A stretch of DNA of 63,856 nt. It comes from Roseburia sp. Lineage in GTDB: Bacteria; Bacillota; Clostridia; Lachnospirales; Lachnospiraceae. This document shows, piece after piece, positions 17,031 through 25,861 of the stretch. Every line of letters starts with the position of its first letter. Within the stretch, counting starts at the first letter, position 1. The position numbers were made by a program, and so were the translations under genes. A model generated the notes under the pieces. It worked only from the letters and a program-made list of their open reading frames with translations, was not told where the DNA came from and searched no databases. Location: contig JAPFDX010000026.1 of the NCBI GenBank assembly GCA_026168605.1, forward strand, positions 1 to 63,856. Reading direction: 5' to 3'.

Positions 17031-17618
17031 ATGACAACCTTATCGGCTTCCATGAAATCTGACAGACGTGTGCGCCGTACCAGACAGCTTCTGGCGAACG
17101 CACTTTTTACCCTGATGAAGGAGAAAAGCTACAACGACATTACCGTAAAAGAGCTCTGCGAGGCGGCGGATATCAACCGCGGCACATTCTATCTGCACTA
17201 CAAGGATATCGACGATATGGTCGAACAGATCGAACAGGAGATCCTTGCGCAGTTTGAAGCATTGATCTGTACCCATGCCCCCGCCTCCCCGGACGACGCT
17301 CCCGACCGGCTGTTTCTGGATATGTTCCGGTTTGCCGAGGAAAACCGCGACCTCTACGCCGCACTGCTCGGCAAAAACGGCGACCTCTCCTTTCTCCGGA
17401 AAATCAAGGAATTGTCGCGCAGACGTCTCATGGAACTGTACGCTGACCGGCTTCCGGAAAAAGATCTCGTCCGGTTCGACTATTTTTACAGCTTTATTTC
17501 TTCCGGCTGCATTGGTCTGATCGAACACTGGCTGTTTTCCCCGAACCCCGAGCCAGCGGAGAAAATCGCGGCGCTCGCCACCGATCTCGTCATTGCCGGT
17601 GTGCACCCGGCGCGTTAG
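17031..17618 (+). CDS. TetR/AcrR family transcriptional regulator
   Basis: The 195-residue protein has an N-terminal TetR helix-turn-helix (about 12-60: RRTRQLLANALF, ITVKELCEAADINRGTFYLHYKD) and an all-helical ligand and dimer domain with IGLIEHWL near the end, as in the TetR_C_33 Firmicutes group. It is divergent from the MMPL operon with a 169-base spacer, and most likely represses it in response to an exported compound. GAGGG precedes the ATG. Its last 29 bases overlap the convergent response regulator. Confidence 0.92.
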   Translation: MTTLSASMKSDRRVRRTRQLLANALFTLMKEKSYNDITVKELCEAADINRGTFYLHYKDIDDMVEQIEQEILAQFEALICTHAPASPDDAPDRLFLDMFRFAEENRDLYAALLGKNGDLSFLRKIKELSRRRLMELYADRLPEKDLVRFDYFYSFISSGCIGLIEHWLFSPNPEPAEKIAALATDLVIAGVHPAR

Positions 17619-18237
17619 AGGAAAAGTTTTTGTAATAAAACACGGCGATCTGGGTGCGGTCGCGCAATTCCAGCTTTTCTAAGATCATGCTGATATAGTT
17701 GCGCACCGTTCCCTCGCTCAGATAAATCCGGGCTGCGATCTCGCGGTTCGACAACCCTTCTGCCACCAGCTCAATGATGGTCTGTTCGCGCTCACTGATG
17801 TCATACGCCTTGTAATCCACAGTGCCGCCGCCCTGCATCAGATCCGGCAGCCTGCCGACAATCTCTCCCCCGAACACACTCTGTCCCGTGCATACAATGT
17901 TTAATGCCGGCACAATCCCGTTAAAATCCTGCTTCAGCAAATACCCCTTCGCGCCGAGACGCAGCGCGCGCACGATATATTCGTCGTCCGAAAATGTTGT
18001 CAGGAACAGAATTTTCGCATCGCCATCCTCTTTTAAAATCTGCTCCGCCGCATCCAGCCCGGTCATTCCGGTCATCCTTATATCCATCAGCAGTACGTCC
18101 GGCTTCTGCTCTCTGTACAGCCGGATGGCGTCCTCCCCGGACTGCCCGATCCCGGACACGGTGATCTGCTCCGCCTCCAGGATCGTTTTGAGCGAAACCG
18201 CCACCAGATAATCGTCATCCACCACTAAAACTCTCAT
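17590..18237 (-). CDS. NarL/LuxR-type response regulator
   Basis: The 215-residue regulator has a receiver domain (DDD near 7-9, phosphoacceptor Asp in LLMDIRMTGMTG, Lys in KGYLLK) and a C-terminal LuxR helix-turn-helix (about 145-205: ISEREQTIIELVAEGLSNREIAARIYLSEGTVRNYISMILEKL). It overlaps the kinase stop by four bases (ATGA), so the two are coupled. It probably controls the divergent ABC exporter, as in the YvfTU/YvfRS and LnrJK/LnrLMN systems of Bacillus. The palindrome at 19389-19404 is a candidate target. Confidence 0.93.
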   Translation of the reverse strand: MRVLVVDDDYLVAVSLKTILEAEQITVSGIGQSGEDAIRLYREQKPDVLLMDIRMTGMTGLDAAEQILKEDGDAKILFLTTFSDDEYIVRALRLGAKGYLLKQDFNGIVPALNIVCTGQSVFGGEIVGRLPDLMQGGGTVDYKAYDISEREQTIIELVAEGLSNREIAARIYLSEGTVRNYISMILEKLELRDRTQIAVFYYKNFSSNAPGAHRQ

Positions 18238-19316
18238 TTCGTCTGCTCCTTTGGTATCGAAATAAAAATCCGGAATCCCCCGTCACAATGAATCCGGAAC
18301 ACTCCCGCGAGTGCCTCCACGCGCTCTTTCATATTGGAAATCCCAAGTCCCCCGCCGGAGGGCTGCGCCACCGTTCCGTTGTCCTCCACCGTGAGCTGGT
18401 AGAACCCCGGATGCTCCCGCAAAATAATGCTGACCCTGTCCGCATTGGAATGTCTGACAATGTTAGACATCGCCTCCCTGACCGTTGCGATCAAACAGTA
18501 TTTTACACTGCGCGGCACCTCCTTGGACATATCGTAATCGATCGTCAACTGATAGCTCTCTGCCATCTCCTTTGTCGCCTGAAACAGCGCCTGCTCAAGG
18601 TCGATCGCCTCGTCATGCAGATCGTGCACACTCTCCCTGATGCTGTCCATCGCCTCGCCCAGCGTCGCATTGACGCTCATTAGCTGCCCGTGGAGCGGCT
18701 CTCCCCTGTGAAGCGCCAGCAGCGCGCCAACCTGGAGTATACTCCTCGAAAGCATATGCCCGACATTGTCATGGATTTCCCGTGCGATCCGGTTCCGCTC
18801 GCGAAGCGTCGCCAGATAGATCTCATAATCCTGCTTTTCAAGCAGAGCCTTATTCTTCTCATGCAGCACCATATTTAATTCTGTACTGCTGTCCCGAAGC
18901 CGGATCAGCTCCCGCTCCAGGCGCTCTTTTTTCAATGTGCGAAGACCAAGCACAGCCGCCAGCGCAAGTATACAAAGCCACAGCAAACTCCCGTAAACTG
19001 CCTGCGTCCCATTCTCTCCATGAAACAAAAACAGATATACCGGAGCCGACAGACCCACAAGCCATCCCCGCCGCTCTGTGGCACAGTCATAGAAAATAAC
19101 GGGCAGAAAACATAAAAGTTCCGGCAGCAAAAAGCATCCGACGAGAAACAACAAGGTATACACCGTGCGGTAGCGCCGATTTTCTATGCAGTTTCCAAGC
19201 GCTGCCGCGATCACGCCAAGCAGCATTGCCGTCACCGCTTTTGCAGGGGACGCGCTCTGCCCCGCCAGAGTAATCCCCATGATAATGAAAAGTCCTTTAT
19301 CCCATATACGTTCCAT
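18234..19316 (-). CDS. Membrane sensor histidine kinase (HisKA_3/DesK type)
   Basis: The protein of about 360 residues has about five to six N-terminal membrane helices (1-120) with very short loops, a coiled-coil linker, a HisKA_3 dimer domain with the phosphoacceptor in RNRIAREIHDNVGHMLS and a HATPase domain (VREAMSNIVRHSN; VEDNG; GGGLGISNMKERV). Such intramembrane-sensing kinases often respond to membrane-active antibiotics. The start at 19316 was preferred because GGGAGAG lies just upstream; the frame opens at 19433 without a good site. It is coupled to the response regulator. Confidence 0.92.
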   Translation of the reverse strand: MERIWDKGLFIIMGITLAGQSASPAKAVTAMLLGVIAAALGNCIENRRYRTVYTLLFLVGCFLLPELLCFLPVIFYDCATERRGWLVGLSAPVYLFLFHGENGTQAVYGSLLWLCILALAAVLGLRTLKKERLERELIRLRDSSTELNMVLHEKNKALLEKQDYEIYLATLRERNRIAREIHDNVGHMLSRSILQVGALLALHRGEPLHGQLMSVNATLGEAMDSIRESVHDLHDEAIDLEQALFQATKEMAESYQLTIDYDMSKEVPRSVKYCLIATVREAMSNIVRHSNADRVSIILREHPGFYQLTVEDNGTVAQPSGGGLGISNMKERVEALAGVFRIHCDGGFRIFISIPKEQTK

Positions 19317-19388
19317 AATTTCTCTCCCTGCTTTCACCATATCATTTCTGCCACAGTCTGACCAGATTTTTTCTGCGAAATATTTTTT

Positions 19389-19404
19389 TGTGACATTTGT
19401 CACA
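19389..19404. promoter_or_regulatory. Perfect 7-2-7 palindrome between kinase and ABC-transporter genes
   Basis: TGTGACA-TT-TGTCACA is a perfect inverted repeat 23 bases before the -35 element of the ABC operon. It could be the operator of the adjacent NarL-type regulator. It also matches the CRP-type consensus TGTGA-N6-TCACA exactly, so a CRP/FNR-family protein is an alternative. Confidence 0.65.
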
Positions 19405-19426
19405 TCAAGACACTGACGCGGCTCAC

Positions 19427-19455
19427 TTACCATCCGCCCCTCATTTTTCTATACT
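19427..19455 (+). promoter_or_regulatory. Promoter of the ABC-2 exporter operon
   Basis: TTACCA, 17 bases, TATACT, with the start near 19462 and ATG at 19490. The weak -35 suits a promoter that needs an activator bound at the palindrome upstream. Confidence 0.55.
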
Positions 19456-19489
19456 GGTATCATAAAAAATATACCGCAGGAGGTATCCT

Positions 19490-20431
19490 ATGTCTGCACC
19501 CGTTGTAAAAGTAGAAAATCTGGTAAAACGCTACCGCGAACTGATCGCACTCGACCATTTCAACCTCTCGATCGAGGAGGGGGAGATCTTCGGTCTCTTA
19601 GGTCCGAACGGTTCGGGAAAGACGACCGCCATCAACTGCATCCTATCGCTGCTCGCTTTCGATAAGGGAACGATCGAGGTCTTTGGAAAAGAAATGCGTC
19701 CGGACAGCTATGATCTCAAGCGCCGGATCGGCGTTGTGATGCAGAATGTCGCCGTCTTTGACGCGCTGACCGTCTATGAAAATATCGACTATTTCTGCGG
19801 TCTCTACATCCGCGACAAGTCGCTCCGCAGACAGTGCGTCGAGGACGCGATCGCCTTTGCCGGGCTTTCCGAGTTCCGGAAATTTTATCCGAAAAAGCTT
19901 TCCGGCGGTCTGCTGCGCCGACTGAATATCGCGTGCGGGATCGCGCACAAGCCAAAGCTTATCATCCTGGACGAGCCGACGGTCGCCGTCGATCCCCAGA
20001 GCCGCAACAATATTTTAGAGGGGATCACGCGGCTCAACAGGGAGGGTGCGACGGTGATCTACACCTCACACTACATGGAGGAAGTGGAGCAGATCTGCAG
20101 CCGCGTGACGATCATGGATAAAGGAAAAAGTCTCGCCACCGGAACGACCGAAGAACTCAAGCGGATGATCAAAAAGAGCGAGATCATCTCAATCGACGTC
20201 TTAGACCTGCTGCCGGAACAGCTCGCCGCCATCCGCGCGCTCCCGCACATCTATGAGACATCCTTTGAAAACCACTGCCTCACCATCCTCTGCGACGGGG
20301 GGAAACACAATCTGCCGCGCGTTTTAAACTATTTGCAGGAAGAGGGCGTCCCATTCGGCAGAGTCTATTCCGAGCTGCCGACCCTAAACGATGTGTTTCT
20401 GGAAATCACCGGAAAAGCATTGCGCGATTAG
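19490..20431 (+). CDS. ABC transporter ATP-binding protein (ABC-2 exporter)
   Basis: The 313-residue ATPase has Walker A GPNGSGKTT (about 40-48), Q-loop VMQNV, signature segment KKLSGGLLRRLNIA, Walker B LIILDEPTVAVDP and the H-loop YTSHYME. A C-terminal extension of about 90 residues is typical of drug and lipid exporters of the DrrA/CcmA group. AGGAGG precedes the ATG. Two permease genes follow closely. With the divergent two-component system it makes a sensor-exporter module, probably for resistance to a membrane-active compound. Confidence 0.94.
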   Translation: MSAPVVKVENLVKRYRELIALDHFNLSIEEGEIFGLLGPNGSGKTTAINCILSLLAFDKGTIEVFGKEMRPDSYDLKRRIGVVMQNVAVFDALTVYENIDYFCGLYIRDKSLRRQCVEDAIAFAGLSEFRKFYPKKLSGGLLRRLNIACGIAHKPKLIILDEPTVAVDPQSRNNILEGITRLNREGATVIYTSHYMEEVEQICSRVTIMDKGKSLATGTTEELKRMIKKSEIISIDVLDLLPEQLAAIRALPHIYETSFENHCLTILCDGGKHNLPRVLNYLQEEGVPFGRVYSELPTLNDVFLEITGKALRD

Positions 20432-20441
20432 GAGGTGTTCT

Positions 20442-21650
20442 ATGTTTTTTCATTCATTGAAGTACAAATTTCTGTGTCTGGTGCGCGACAAAAGTCTGAT
20501 GTTCTGGTGCTTTGCATTCCCGCTTCTGCTCGGCACGATGTTCTCTTTCGCATTCGGCTCGATCAATGAATCGGATTCCTTTTCCGCGATCCCCGTCGCC
20601 GTCGTCCGGGAGGAAGCAGCGCAGGAAACTGCGGAGGAGACGATGCTTTTTGACGGTATCAAAATGCTCTTTGACAGCCTGTCTGCAGAAGGAGAACAGC
20701 AGCTCTTTACCGTCTCCTACACCTCACGGGACGAAGCGCTTGATCTTTTATCCAGAAAAGAGATTTGCGGCATTTTTACCATCCGAGTAGCGGATGGTCG
20801 CATAGCAGGTCGCGCAGCGGACGCCCTCCTCACGCTGACCGTTTCCTCCGAAATGAACTCGGATCCGGTGTCCCAGAGCATCCTAAATGCCTTCACGCAG
20901 CAGTTTCATATGCAGTATCTTACCATCTTAGATATTGCGGTCAGTCACCCGGAAAAACTTGGCGCCGTCGTGGAAAAAATGACGGAGCAGGCAGACTATA
21001 TTGCCGAGGAAGCGCTCGGCGCAGACACACTCGACAGCTCGCTGACCTATTTTTTCAACCTGATCGCAATGACCTGCCTATATGCGGCGATCGCGGGAAG
21101 CACGATCGCGATCGACCATCAGGCGAACCTGTCCGCGCTCGGAGCGAGACGGAGCATCTCGTCCGGGCACAGACTCCCGGCGCTCCTCGGCGATCTGACA
21201 GCGCTTTTGCTCTTTGAATTTATCACCGTACTGACCGCCCTGGTCTATTTTATCACCGTTCTGGGAGTCGATTTCGGAACACGCCTTGACGGAGTGATGC
21301 TGACGAGTCTCTGCGGCTGTCTGACCGGGATCAGTCTCGGCTTTCTGGTCGGCTGCATCGGGCGCTTTGGCAGTGACACCAAGTTTGGCATCCTGATGGC
21401 AGTGATCATGACGAGCGTCTTTCTCAGCGGTCTGATGGTTGGCAATATGCGGATTCTGGTGGAACAGTTCTGCCCCCTTCTAAACCGCATCAATCCCGCC
21501 GCGCTGATTTCCGACGCCCTCTACGCACTGGTCGTCTACCCGTCCGGCGAACGTTTCTTTATGAATCTTGCAGGGCTTCTGGCGCTCTCTGCCGTATTTT
21601 TTCTGGCAGGCTTTGTATTTGTGAGGAGGAAAAAGTATGCAGCTCTTTAA
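20442..21650 (+). CDS. ABC-2 type permease, first subunit
   Basis: The protein of about 402 residues has one N-terminal helix (FPLLLGTMFSFAFGS), an extracellular domain of about 170 residues and five C-terminal helices, the YhgE/ABC2_membrane_3 plan. AGGAGG just after the ATPase stop sets the start at 20442 and rules out the longer frame from 20391. Its end overlaps the second permease by 14 bases. The two permeases likely form a heterodimer on one ATPase dimer. Confidence 0.9.
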   Translation: MFFHSLKYKFLCLVRDKSLMFWCFAFPLLLGTMFSFAFGSINESDSFSAIPVAVVREEAAQETAEETMLFDGIKMLFDSLSAEGEQQLFTVSYTSRDEALDLLSRKEICGIFTIRVADGRIAGRAADALLTLTVSSEMNSDPVSQSILNAFTQQFHMQYLTILDIAVSHPEKLGAVVEKMTEQADYIAEEALGADTLDSSLTYFFNLIAMTCLYAAIAGSTIAIDHQANLSALGARRSISSGHRLPALLGDLTALLLFEFITVLTALVYFITVLGVDFGTRLDGVMLTSLCGCLTGISLGFLVGCIGRFGSDTKFGILMAVIMTSVFLSGLMVGNMRILVEQFCPLLNRINPAALISDALYALVVYPSGERFFMNLAGLLALSAVFFLAGFVFVRRKKYAAL

Positions 21651-22800
21651 AGCATTTTTTAAAATTGCACGAAAGCGTCTCGGTGCAACAAGTATCTATT
21701 TTATCATCTACGCGGGAATTACTGTTTTTCTGTCTATGACCGCCAACGATTTCTATACCGGACAATTTCAGGCTTCCGCCCTGACGATCACGGTCACGGA
21801 CGAGGATCAGTCCGCCGCCAGCGCCGCTCTCACTGACTATCTCTCCTCAATGCACCATGTGACCGAGGGCGGGGGCGACCGCGAAAATGTGCTGGATCAA
21901 ATTTACTACCGGACACTTGATTACGCGCTCACCATTCCTGCGGGATTTGAAAAACGGCTGCTTGCAGGCGATGCAGACAGTCTGGTAAGCTCCCTCGTGA
22001 TTCCGGGGAACACTTCATCCTACTATGTAGAACTGCAGATTTCCGAATATCTGACCGCCGTGGAACTCTACCTTGCAGGTGGTTATGATCTCACCTCTGC
22101 CATCGAACTGGCGGACGATACGATCGGCGCCCTTCCGGTTGCAGAAACGATTTCTTTTGCGAAAAACACGAATACGCTGGGGAGTTATCTTTTTTACTAT
22201 TTTCAGTATCTGCCCTATATTTTTATCGTGATCCTCTTCTCCGGTCTCGCACCGATTTTGATCACCTTCCACGGCAGGGCACTGAAAGCACGCACAGACT
22301 GCTCCGCCTTAACCCCCAAAAGACGGGTCGGTGAGCTTTCCGTGGGCTGTATTTTATACAGCTTTGCCATGTGGGTGCTCTTTCTCCTGCTCTGTCTGCT
22401 GCTGTATGGAAAAGAACTGTTCACGGAGCGCACGCCACAGCTCGCCATCTTAAACAGCTTTGTATTCCTGCTGTTTGCCGTCGGGCTGACGCTGCTGATC
22501 AGTTGTTTTCCGTTTGACGACAACATTTTAAATATGGTCTCAAATATTGTCGGGTTATCGATGTCGTTTCTCTGCGGAGTCTTTGTACCGCAGACACTGC
22601 TGCCCGCTCCGGTTCTTGACGTCGCGAAATTTCTTCCGGCTTACTGGTATATCCGCGCCAACAATATGCTTGCCAGCTTCGGTGAAGAAATTTTTGACAT
22701 GAACTTTTACTGGCAGTGCATCGGTATCCAACTGCTCTTTGCCGCAGCCATGTTCGCCCTCGCACTCGTGACGGCGCGCCAGACCAGACGTCAGTCATAG
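21637..22800 (+). CDS. ABC-2 type permease, second subunit
   Basis: This 387-residue protein has the same topology as the preceding permease (one helix, extracellular domain, five helices) and is a diverged paralogue. The start lies inside the preceding gene with AGGAGG upstream, so translation is coupled. It is the last gene of the exporter operon and faces the FecE-type ATPase gene, with a large hairpin between them. Confidence 0.9.
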   Translation: MQLFKAFFKIARKRLGATSIYFIIYAGITVFLSMTANDFYTGQFQASALTITVTDEDQSAASAALTDYLSSMHHVTEGGGDRENVLDQIYYRTLDYALTIPAGFEKRLLAGDADSLVSSLVIPGNTSSYYVELQISEYLTAVELYLAGGYDLTSAIELADDTIGALPVAETISFAKNTNTLGSYLFYYFQYLPYIFIVILFSGLAPILITFHGRALKARTDCSALTPKRRVGELSVGCILYSFAMWVLFLLLCLLLYGKELFTERTPQLAILNSFVFLLFAVGLTLLISCFPFDDNILNMVSNIVGLSMSFLCGVFVPQTLLPAPVLDVAKFLPAYWYIRANNMLASFGEEIFDMNFYWQCIGIQLLFAAAMFALALVTARQTRRQS

Positions 22801-22860
22801 TCCCTGCCGACACACATGGCTGGCAAAGGCACACAGCCGCCCGACACACAAGGCAGACAA

Positions 22861-22918
22861 ACGGCGGTCCGTGCCGGAATGTCCCGCTAGGGGGCATACA
22901 CCGGAACAGGACCGCCGT
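22861..22918. terminator. Large GC-rich hairpin between convergent ABC operons
   Basis: ACGGCGGTCC (22861-22870) pairs perfectly with GGACCGCCGT (22909-22918), and the inside can pair further (CCGG...CCGG; GTCCC...GGGGGC). There is no T-run on either side. It lies between two convergent operons and includes the last codons of the ATPase gene. A bidirectional transcription-end or RNA-stabilising structure is inferred. Confidence 0.5.
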
Positions 22919-23663
22919 CCGTCTCATACAATCGCAGCGCTGGATATAAAAGGCGCAGCTTTGCCTCAATATCCCCTCTTTTTTCTTCTTCGGGAAAAAT
23001 CTCCGTCAGGATCGTTCCCTCCCTCATCAGATAAATGTGCTTACAGTACGCCAGCACAAGCGCGGGGTCGTGTAAAATGACAAGCCCGATCTTATCCTTT
23101 CCCACCGTCATTCTGTGAAAATGCTCCATCATCCCATACTTGTGCGTGAAGTCCAGCGCATTGTCCGGCTCATCCATCAGGATCATTTCCGCATCCTGCA
23201 CGAGCGTCCGTGCCAGCAGAACCATCTGCTTCTGTCCTTCGCTGATGTGGAGAAAATCTTTTTCTAAAAGTCCGTCGATGCCAAGTTCGCGGGCAAGCGC
23301 TGCCGCCTCCCCAAGCATCCGCCTATCCGGCTGCCCGAACAGTGGCAGATGCGGGTAAAAGCCCGATACCAGCACGTCATGACAACAGTAGCCCGGCGGA
23401 ATCTGCACCTTCTGCGGCAGCAGCGCCACATGGCGCGCGCGCTGTTTGGGCGAAAGTCCCAGCAGATCGACGCCCTCTAACTCACAGCTTCCCTCCGCCC
23501 AAGCGTCCACCTTCATCAGACCGTGAAACAGCGTCGTCTTGCCGCAGCCGTTCGCACCCATCAGCGCGGTCATCTCCCCGCTTTTTAAAGTCATTTCGAT
23601 ATCCCTTAACACCACAGTTTTTCCGTAGCCCGCCGAGAGGTTTTCGATCCTGCACGTTTTCAT
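22887..23663 (-). CDS. FecE/BtuD-type ABC transporter ATP-binding protein
   Basis: The 258-residue ATPase has Walker A GANGCGKTT (about 36-44), Q-loop LLPQ, signature segment HISEGQKQMVLLARTL, Walker B MILMDEPDNALDF and the H-loop VILHDPALVLAYC. It belongs to importers for siderophores, haem, cobalamin or molybdate/tungstate. It overlaps the permease stop by four bases. The signature reads SEGQ rather than SGGQ, a common variant. Confidence 0.92.
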   Translation of the reverse strand: MKTCRIENLSAGYGKTVVLRDIEMTLKSGEMTALMGANGCGKTTLFHGLMKVDAWAEGSCELEGVDLLGLSPKQRARHVALLPQKVQIPPGYCCHDVLVSGFYPHLPLFGQPDRRMLGEAAALARELGIDGLLEKDFLHISEGQKQMVLLARTLVQDAEMILMDEPDNALDFTHKYGMMEHFHRMTVGKDKIGLVILHDPALVLAYCKHIYLMREGTILTEIFPEEEKRGDIEAKLRLLYPALRLYETDGGPVPVYAP

Positions 23664-24661
23664 TCCACCGCTCCTTTCCGCTTACACAGAAAATAGATAA
23701 AAAATGGGATGGCACATAGCGTCGTCAGAATACTGGTCGGCAGTTCCCCTCCACGAATACTCCGCGCAAAGCAGTCCGCGAGCACCACGAGCGCGCTGCC
23801 GCACATCCCGCTGAATGCGAGATACCCATGTGTCCTCGTCCGCAGAAGGAGATAGGAGAGGTGTGGCGCAATCAGCCCCACAAAGGAGATCACACCAGTC
23901 AGCGAGATCACCGCTGCGGTTGCCAGCGTGCAGAGCGTTAAGATCAGCATCCGCATATGCTCATGGTTCATTCCCATAAAGGCGGCTGTTTTCTCCCCCA
24001 TGCCAAGCAGCAGGATCTCCTTTTTCAAAAGAAGCAGAACCAACACGGAAACGAGCGCCGGAACAAGCACCGCCAGAACCTTTTGCTGTGTGATCGTGGA
24101 GAGACTTCCCATCGTCCAGAACTCGATCGCAGCCAGCTCTCCCTCGGAATCCGCCATATATTTTAACAGCATAATCATCGCACCGGAGAACGCGCTGGAG
24201 GCGATTCCCGCCAGAATATACGTCTCGCTGCGCCTGCCGCCGCTCGCTTTTACCAGCAGGATCACCGCCACAAGGATCATCATTCCCCCGGCGAAAGAAC
24301 CGAACATGATCTCAAGCGAGCTGCCCGCGCCGAGGACGATCATGCACGCCGCGCCGAGGCTCGCCCCGCTCGAGACGCCGATCAGATCAGGAGACGCCAG
24401 CGGATTGTGAAACAGAAGCTGAAACACAGCGCCCGTAAGCCCAAACACGAACCCTGCCAGAAGCCCCATAACAACCCGCGGCAGACGGAGCTGGAAAAAT
24501 ACCCGCACGTCCATCGCATCCCCGGCATCCCCTGCAAGGATCGCAAAAATATCCGAAAAAGAAAGGGGATAACTGCCGACACGAAGCGCCGCCACGGTGC
24601 ACAATGCCAACAGTAGTATTCCTCCTGCCATAACCGCCCTGCTTTTCGCTGTTCGTCTCAT
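23660..24661 (-). CDS. FecCD/BtuC-family ABC importer permease
   Basis: The protein of about 333 residues has about ten membrane helices and the family segments RLPRVVMGLLAGFVFGLTGAVFQ, NPLASPDLIGVSSGAS and GVISFVGLIAPHLSYLL. A single permease gene implies a homodimer, as in BtuCD. The start at 24661 has GAGGGG upstream and follows the binding-protein stop by 22 bases. Substrate: see the binding protein. Confidence 0.92.
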   Translation of the reverse strand: MRRTAKSRAVMAGGILLLALCTVAALRVGSYPLSFSDIFAILAGDAGDAMDVRVFFQLRLPRVVMGLLAGFVFGLTGAVFQLLFHNPLASPDLIGVSSGASLGAACMIVLGAGSSLEIMFGSFAGGMMILVAVILLVKASGGRRSETYILAGIASSAFSGAMIMLLKYMADSEGELAAIEFWTMGSLSTITQQKVLAVLVPALVSVLVLLLLKKEILLLGMGEKTAAFMGMNHEHMRMLILTLCTLATAAVISLTGVISFVGLIAPHLSYLLLRTRTHGYLAFSGMCGSALVVLADCFARSIRGGELPTSILTTLCAIPFFIYFLCKRKGAVE

Positions 24662-24683
24662 TCCAGTGATCCCCTCTGTTCCT

Positions 24684-25772
24684 CTACTTCGTGATGAGTT
24701 CCTCATCCAGTGTAAATCCATAGAACGTCTCGTAAAACTCTACGGCGTCCTGCTGAAACTCCTCAAACGGGTATACGTCCTCATGGAGCACGCTCGCCAG
24801 CCAGCGCGTTCCCAGAATCCCGGTCGGGATCGGAGAATCCCACTCCTCAATCCCGGTCGGCATCTGATAGACTGCGCCATTTTTCACCGCCGTCACATCC
24901 TGAAGCTGTGCGTCTCCCAGAATGTCCTCCACGCTGTACTCCGCATTGGACGGCGCGATGATCACATCCGGATCCATCACCAGAATATCCTCATAGGAAA
25001 CGTCTGTCCAGTAATCTCCCTCGATGCTCTCCGCCGCATTTTTTCCCTTTGCGAGTTCCACCATGTGGCTCTGGTACATATCCTTCGCCGCAACGCTCAG
25101 ATAGGAGCCGTTGCCCGCCATGTAAACAGACGGCGTCTCCACGTCTGCCAGCAGCGCCTCAAGCTCTTTCAGCGATGCACTGTAATAGGCAACGAGCGCA
25201 GCAGCCCCCGCTTCCTTTCCAGTTACCTGTCCCATCAGCGTGAGCATTTCCTCCAAAAGCTCCTGGCTCTCCGGATATACCACCAGCACCGGAATGCCGA
25301 CCTCGGTCAGTGCGTCCGCCTGGTCGATCAGCTTCTTCGGCATGATCACCAGATCCGGATCAAGCGCGATCGCCGCCTCCACGTCAAACGCCTTCAATGT
25401 GCCGACACTCGGCAGATCCAAAAGCTCGGGTGCAGCCATTCCGTAGATCGGTCTTGTGTCCGCCTTGCTCTCGATACCCACAAGCGCATCGCCAAGCCCA
25501 AGCGCCATTGCCGCATAGGTCGTGATATAGTAGCAGCTTACGATTTTCTCCGCCGGTTTTTCGAGTGTCACCTCGCGTCCCGCCTGATCGGTGAGCCGGA
25601 TCGCTCCGCCCGCCGCGCTCTCCGTGCTCTCGATAGGCGCCTCCTCCGTCGCAGACGCTTCCTCCTGCGTCTGTACGGGCTCAATCTGAGACTCTGTGGT
25701 CTGCTGTCCGCAGGCGCTTAAGCCGAAGCAGAGCGCAGCCGTCAAACATCCTGATACGATTCGCTTAAACAT
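24684..25772 (-). CDS. Class III substrate-binding lipoprotein of a FecB/BtuF-type importer
   Basis: The 362-residue lipoprotein has a signal peptide ending in the lipobox LSAC (Cys about 21), a Gln/Glu/Thr-rich spacer and a BtuF/FecB-like two-lobe domain (AGREVTLEKPAEKIVS; the lobe linker DPDLVIMPKKLIDQADALTEVGIPV; DPDVIIAPSNAEYS). Ligands of this class include ferric siderophores, haem, cobalamin and, for MolA of Haemophilus, molybdate or tungstate. The THEP1-MobA fusion gene directly upstream makes a molybdenum- or tungsten-related cargo attractive, but this is inference. Confidence 0.88.
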   Translation of the reverse strand: MFKRIVSGCLTAALCFGLSACGQQTTESQIEPVQTQEEASATEEAPIESTESAAGGAIRLTDQAGREVTLEKPAEKIVSCYYITTYAAMALGLGDALVGIESKADTRPIYGMAAPELLDLPSVGTLKAFDVEAAIALDPDLVIMPKKLIDQADALTEVGIPVLVVYPESQELLEEMLTLMGQVTGKEAGAAALVAYYSASLKELEALLADVETPSVYMAGNGSYLSVAAKDMYQSHMVELAKGKNAAESIEGDYWTDVSYEDILVMDPDVIIAPSNAEYSVEDILGDAQLQDVTAVKNGAVYQMPTGIEEWDSPIPTGILGTRWLASVLHEDVYPFEEFQQDAVEFYETFYGFTLDEELITK

Positions 25773-25804
25773 AGTTTCTCCCTCTGATTCCCTCCTGATG
25801 ACTG

Positions 25805-25833
25805 ATTATACCATTGAAAAATGTCCGTCACAA
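25805..25833 (-). promoter_or_regulatory. Promoter of the FecBCD-type importer operon
   Basis: TTGTGA, 17 bases, then an extended TGGTATAAT on the minus strand. It lies in the 89-base gap after the THEP1-MobA gene, so the transporter can be expressed independently. Confidence 0.75.
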
Positions 25834-25861
25834 CGTAAATTTGCTTTATCACAAAAGGTTT

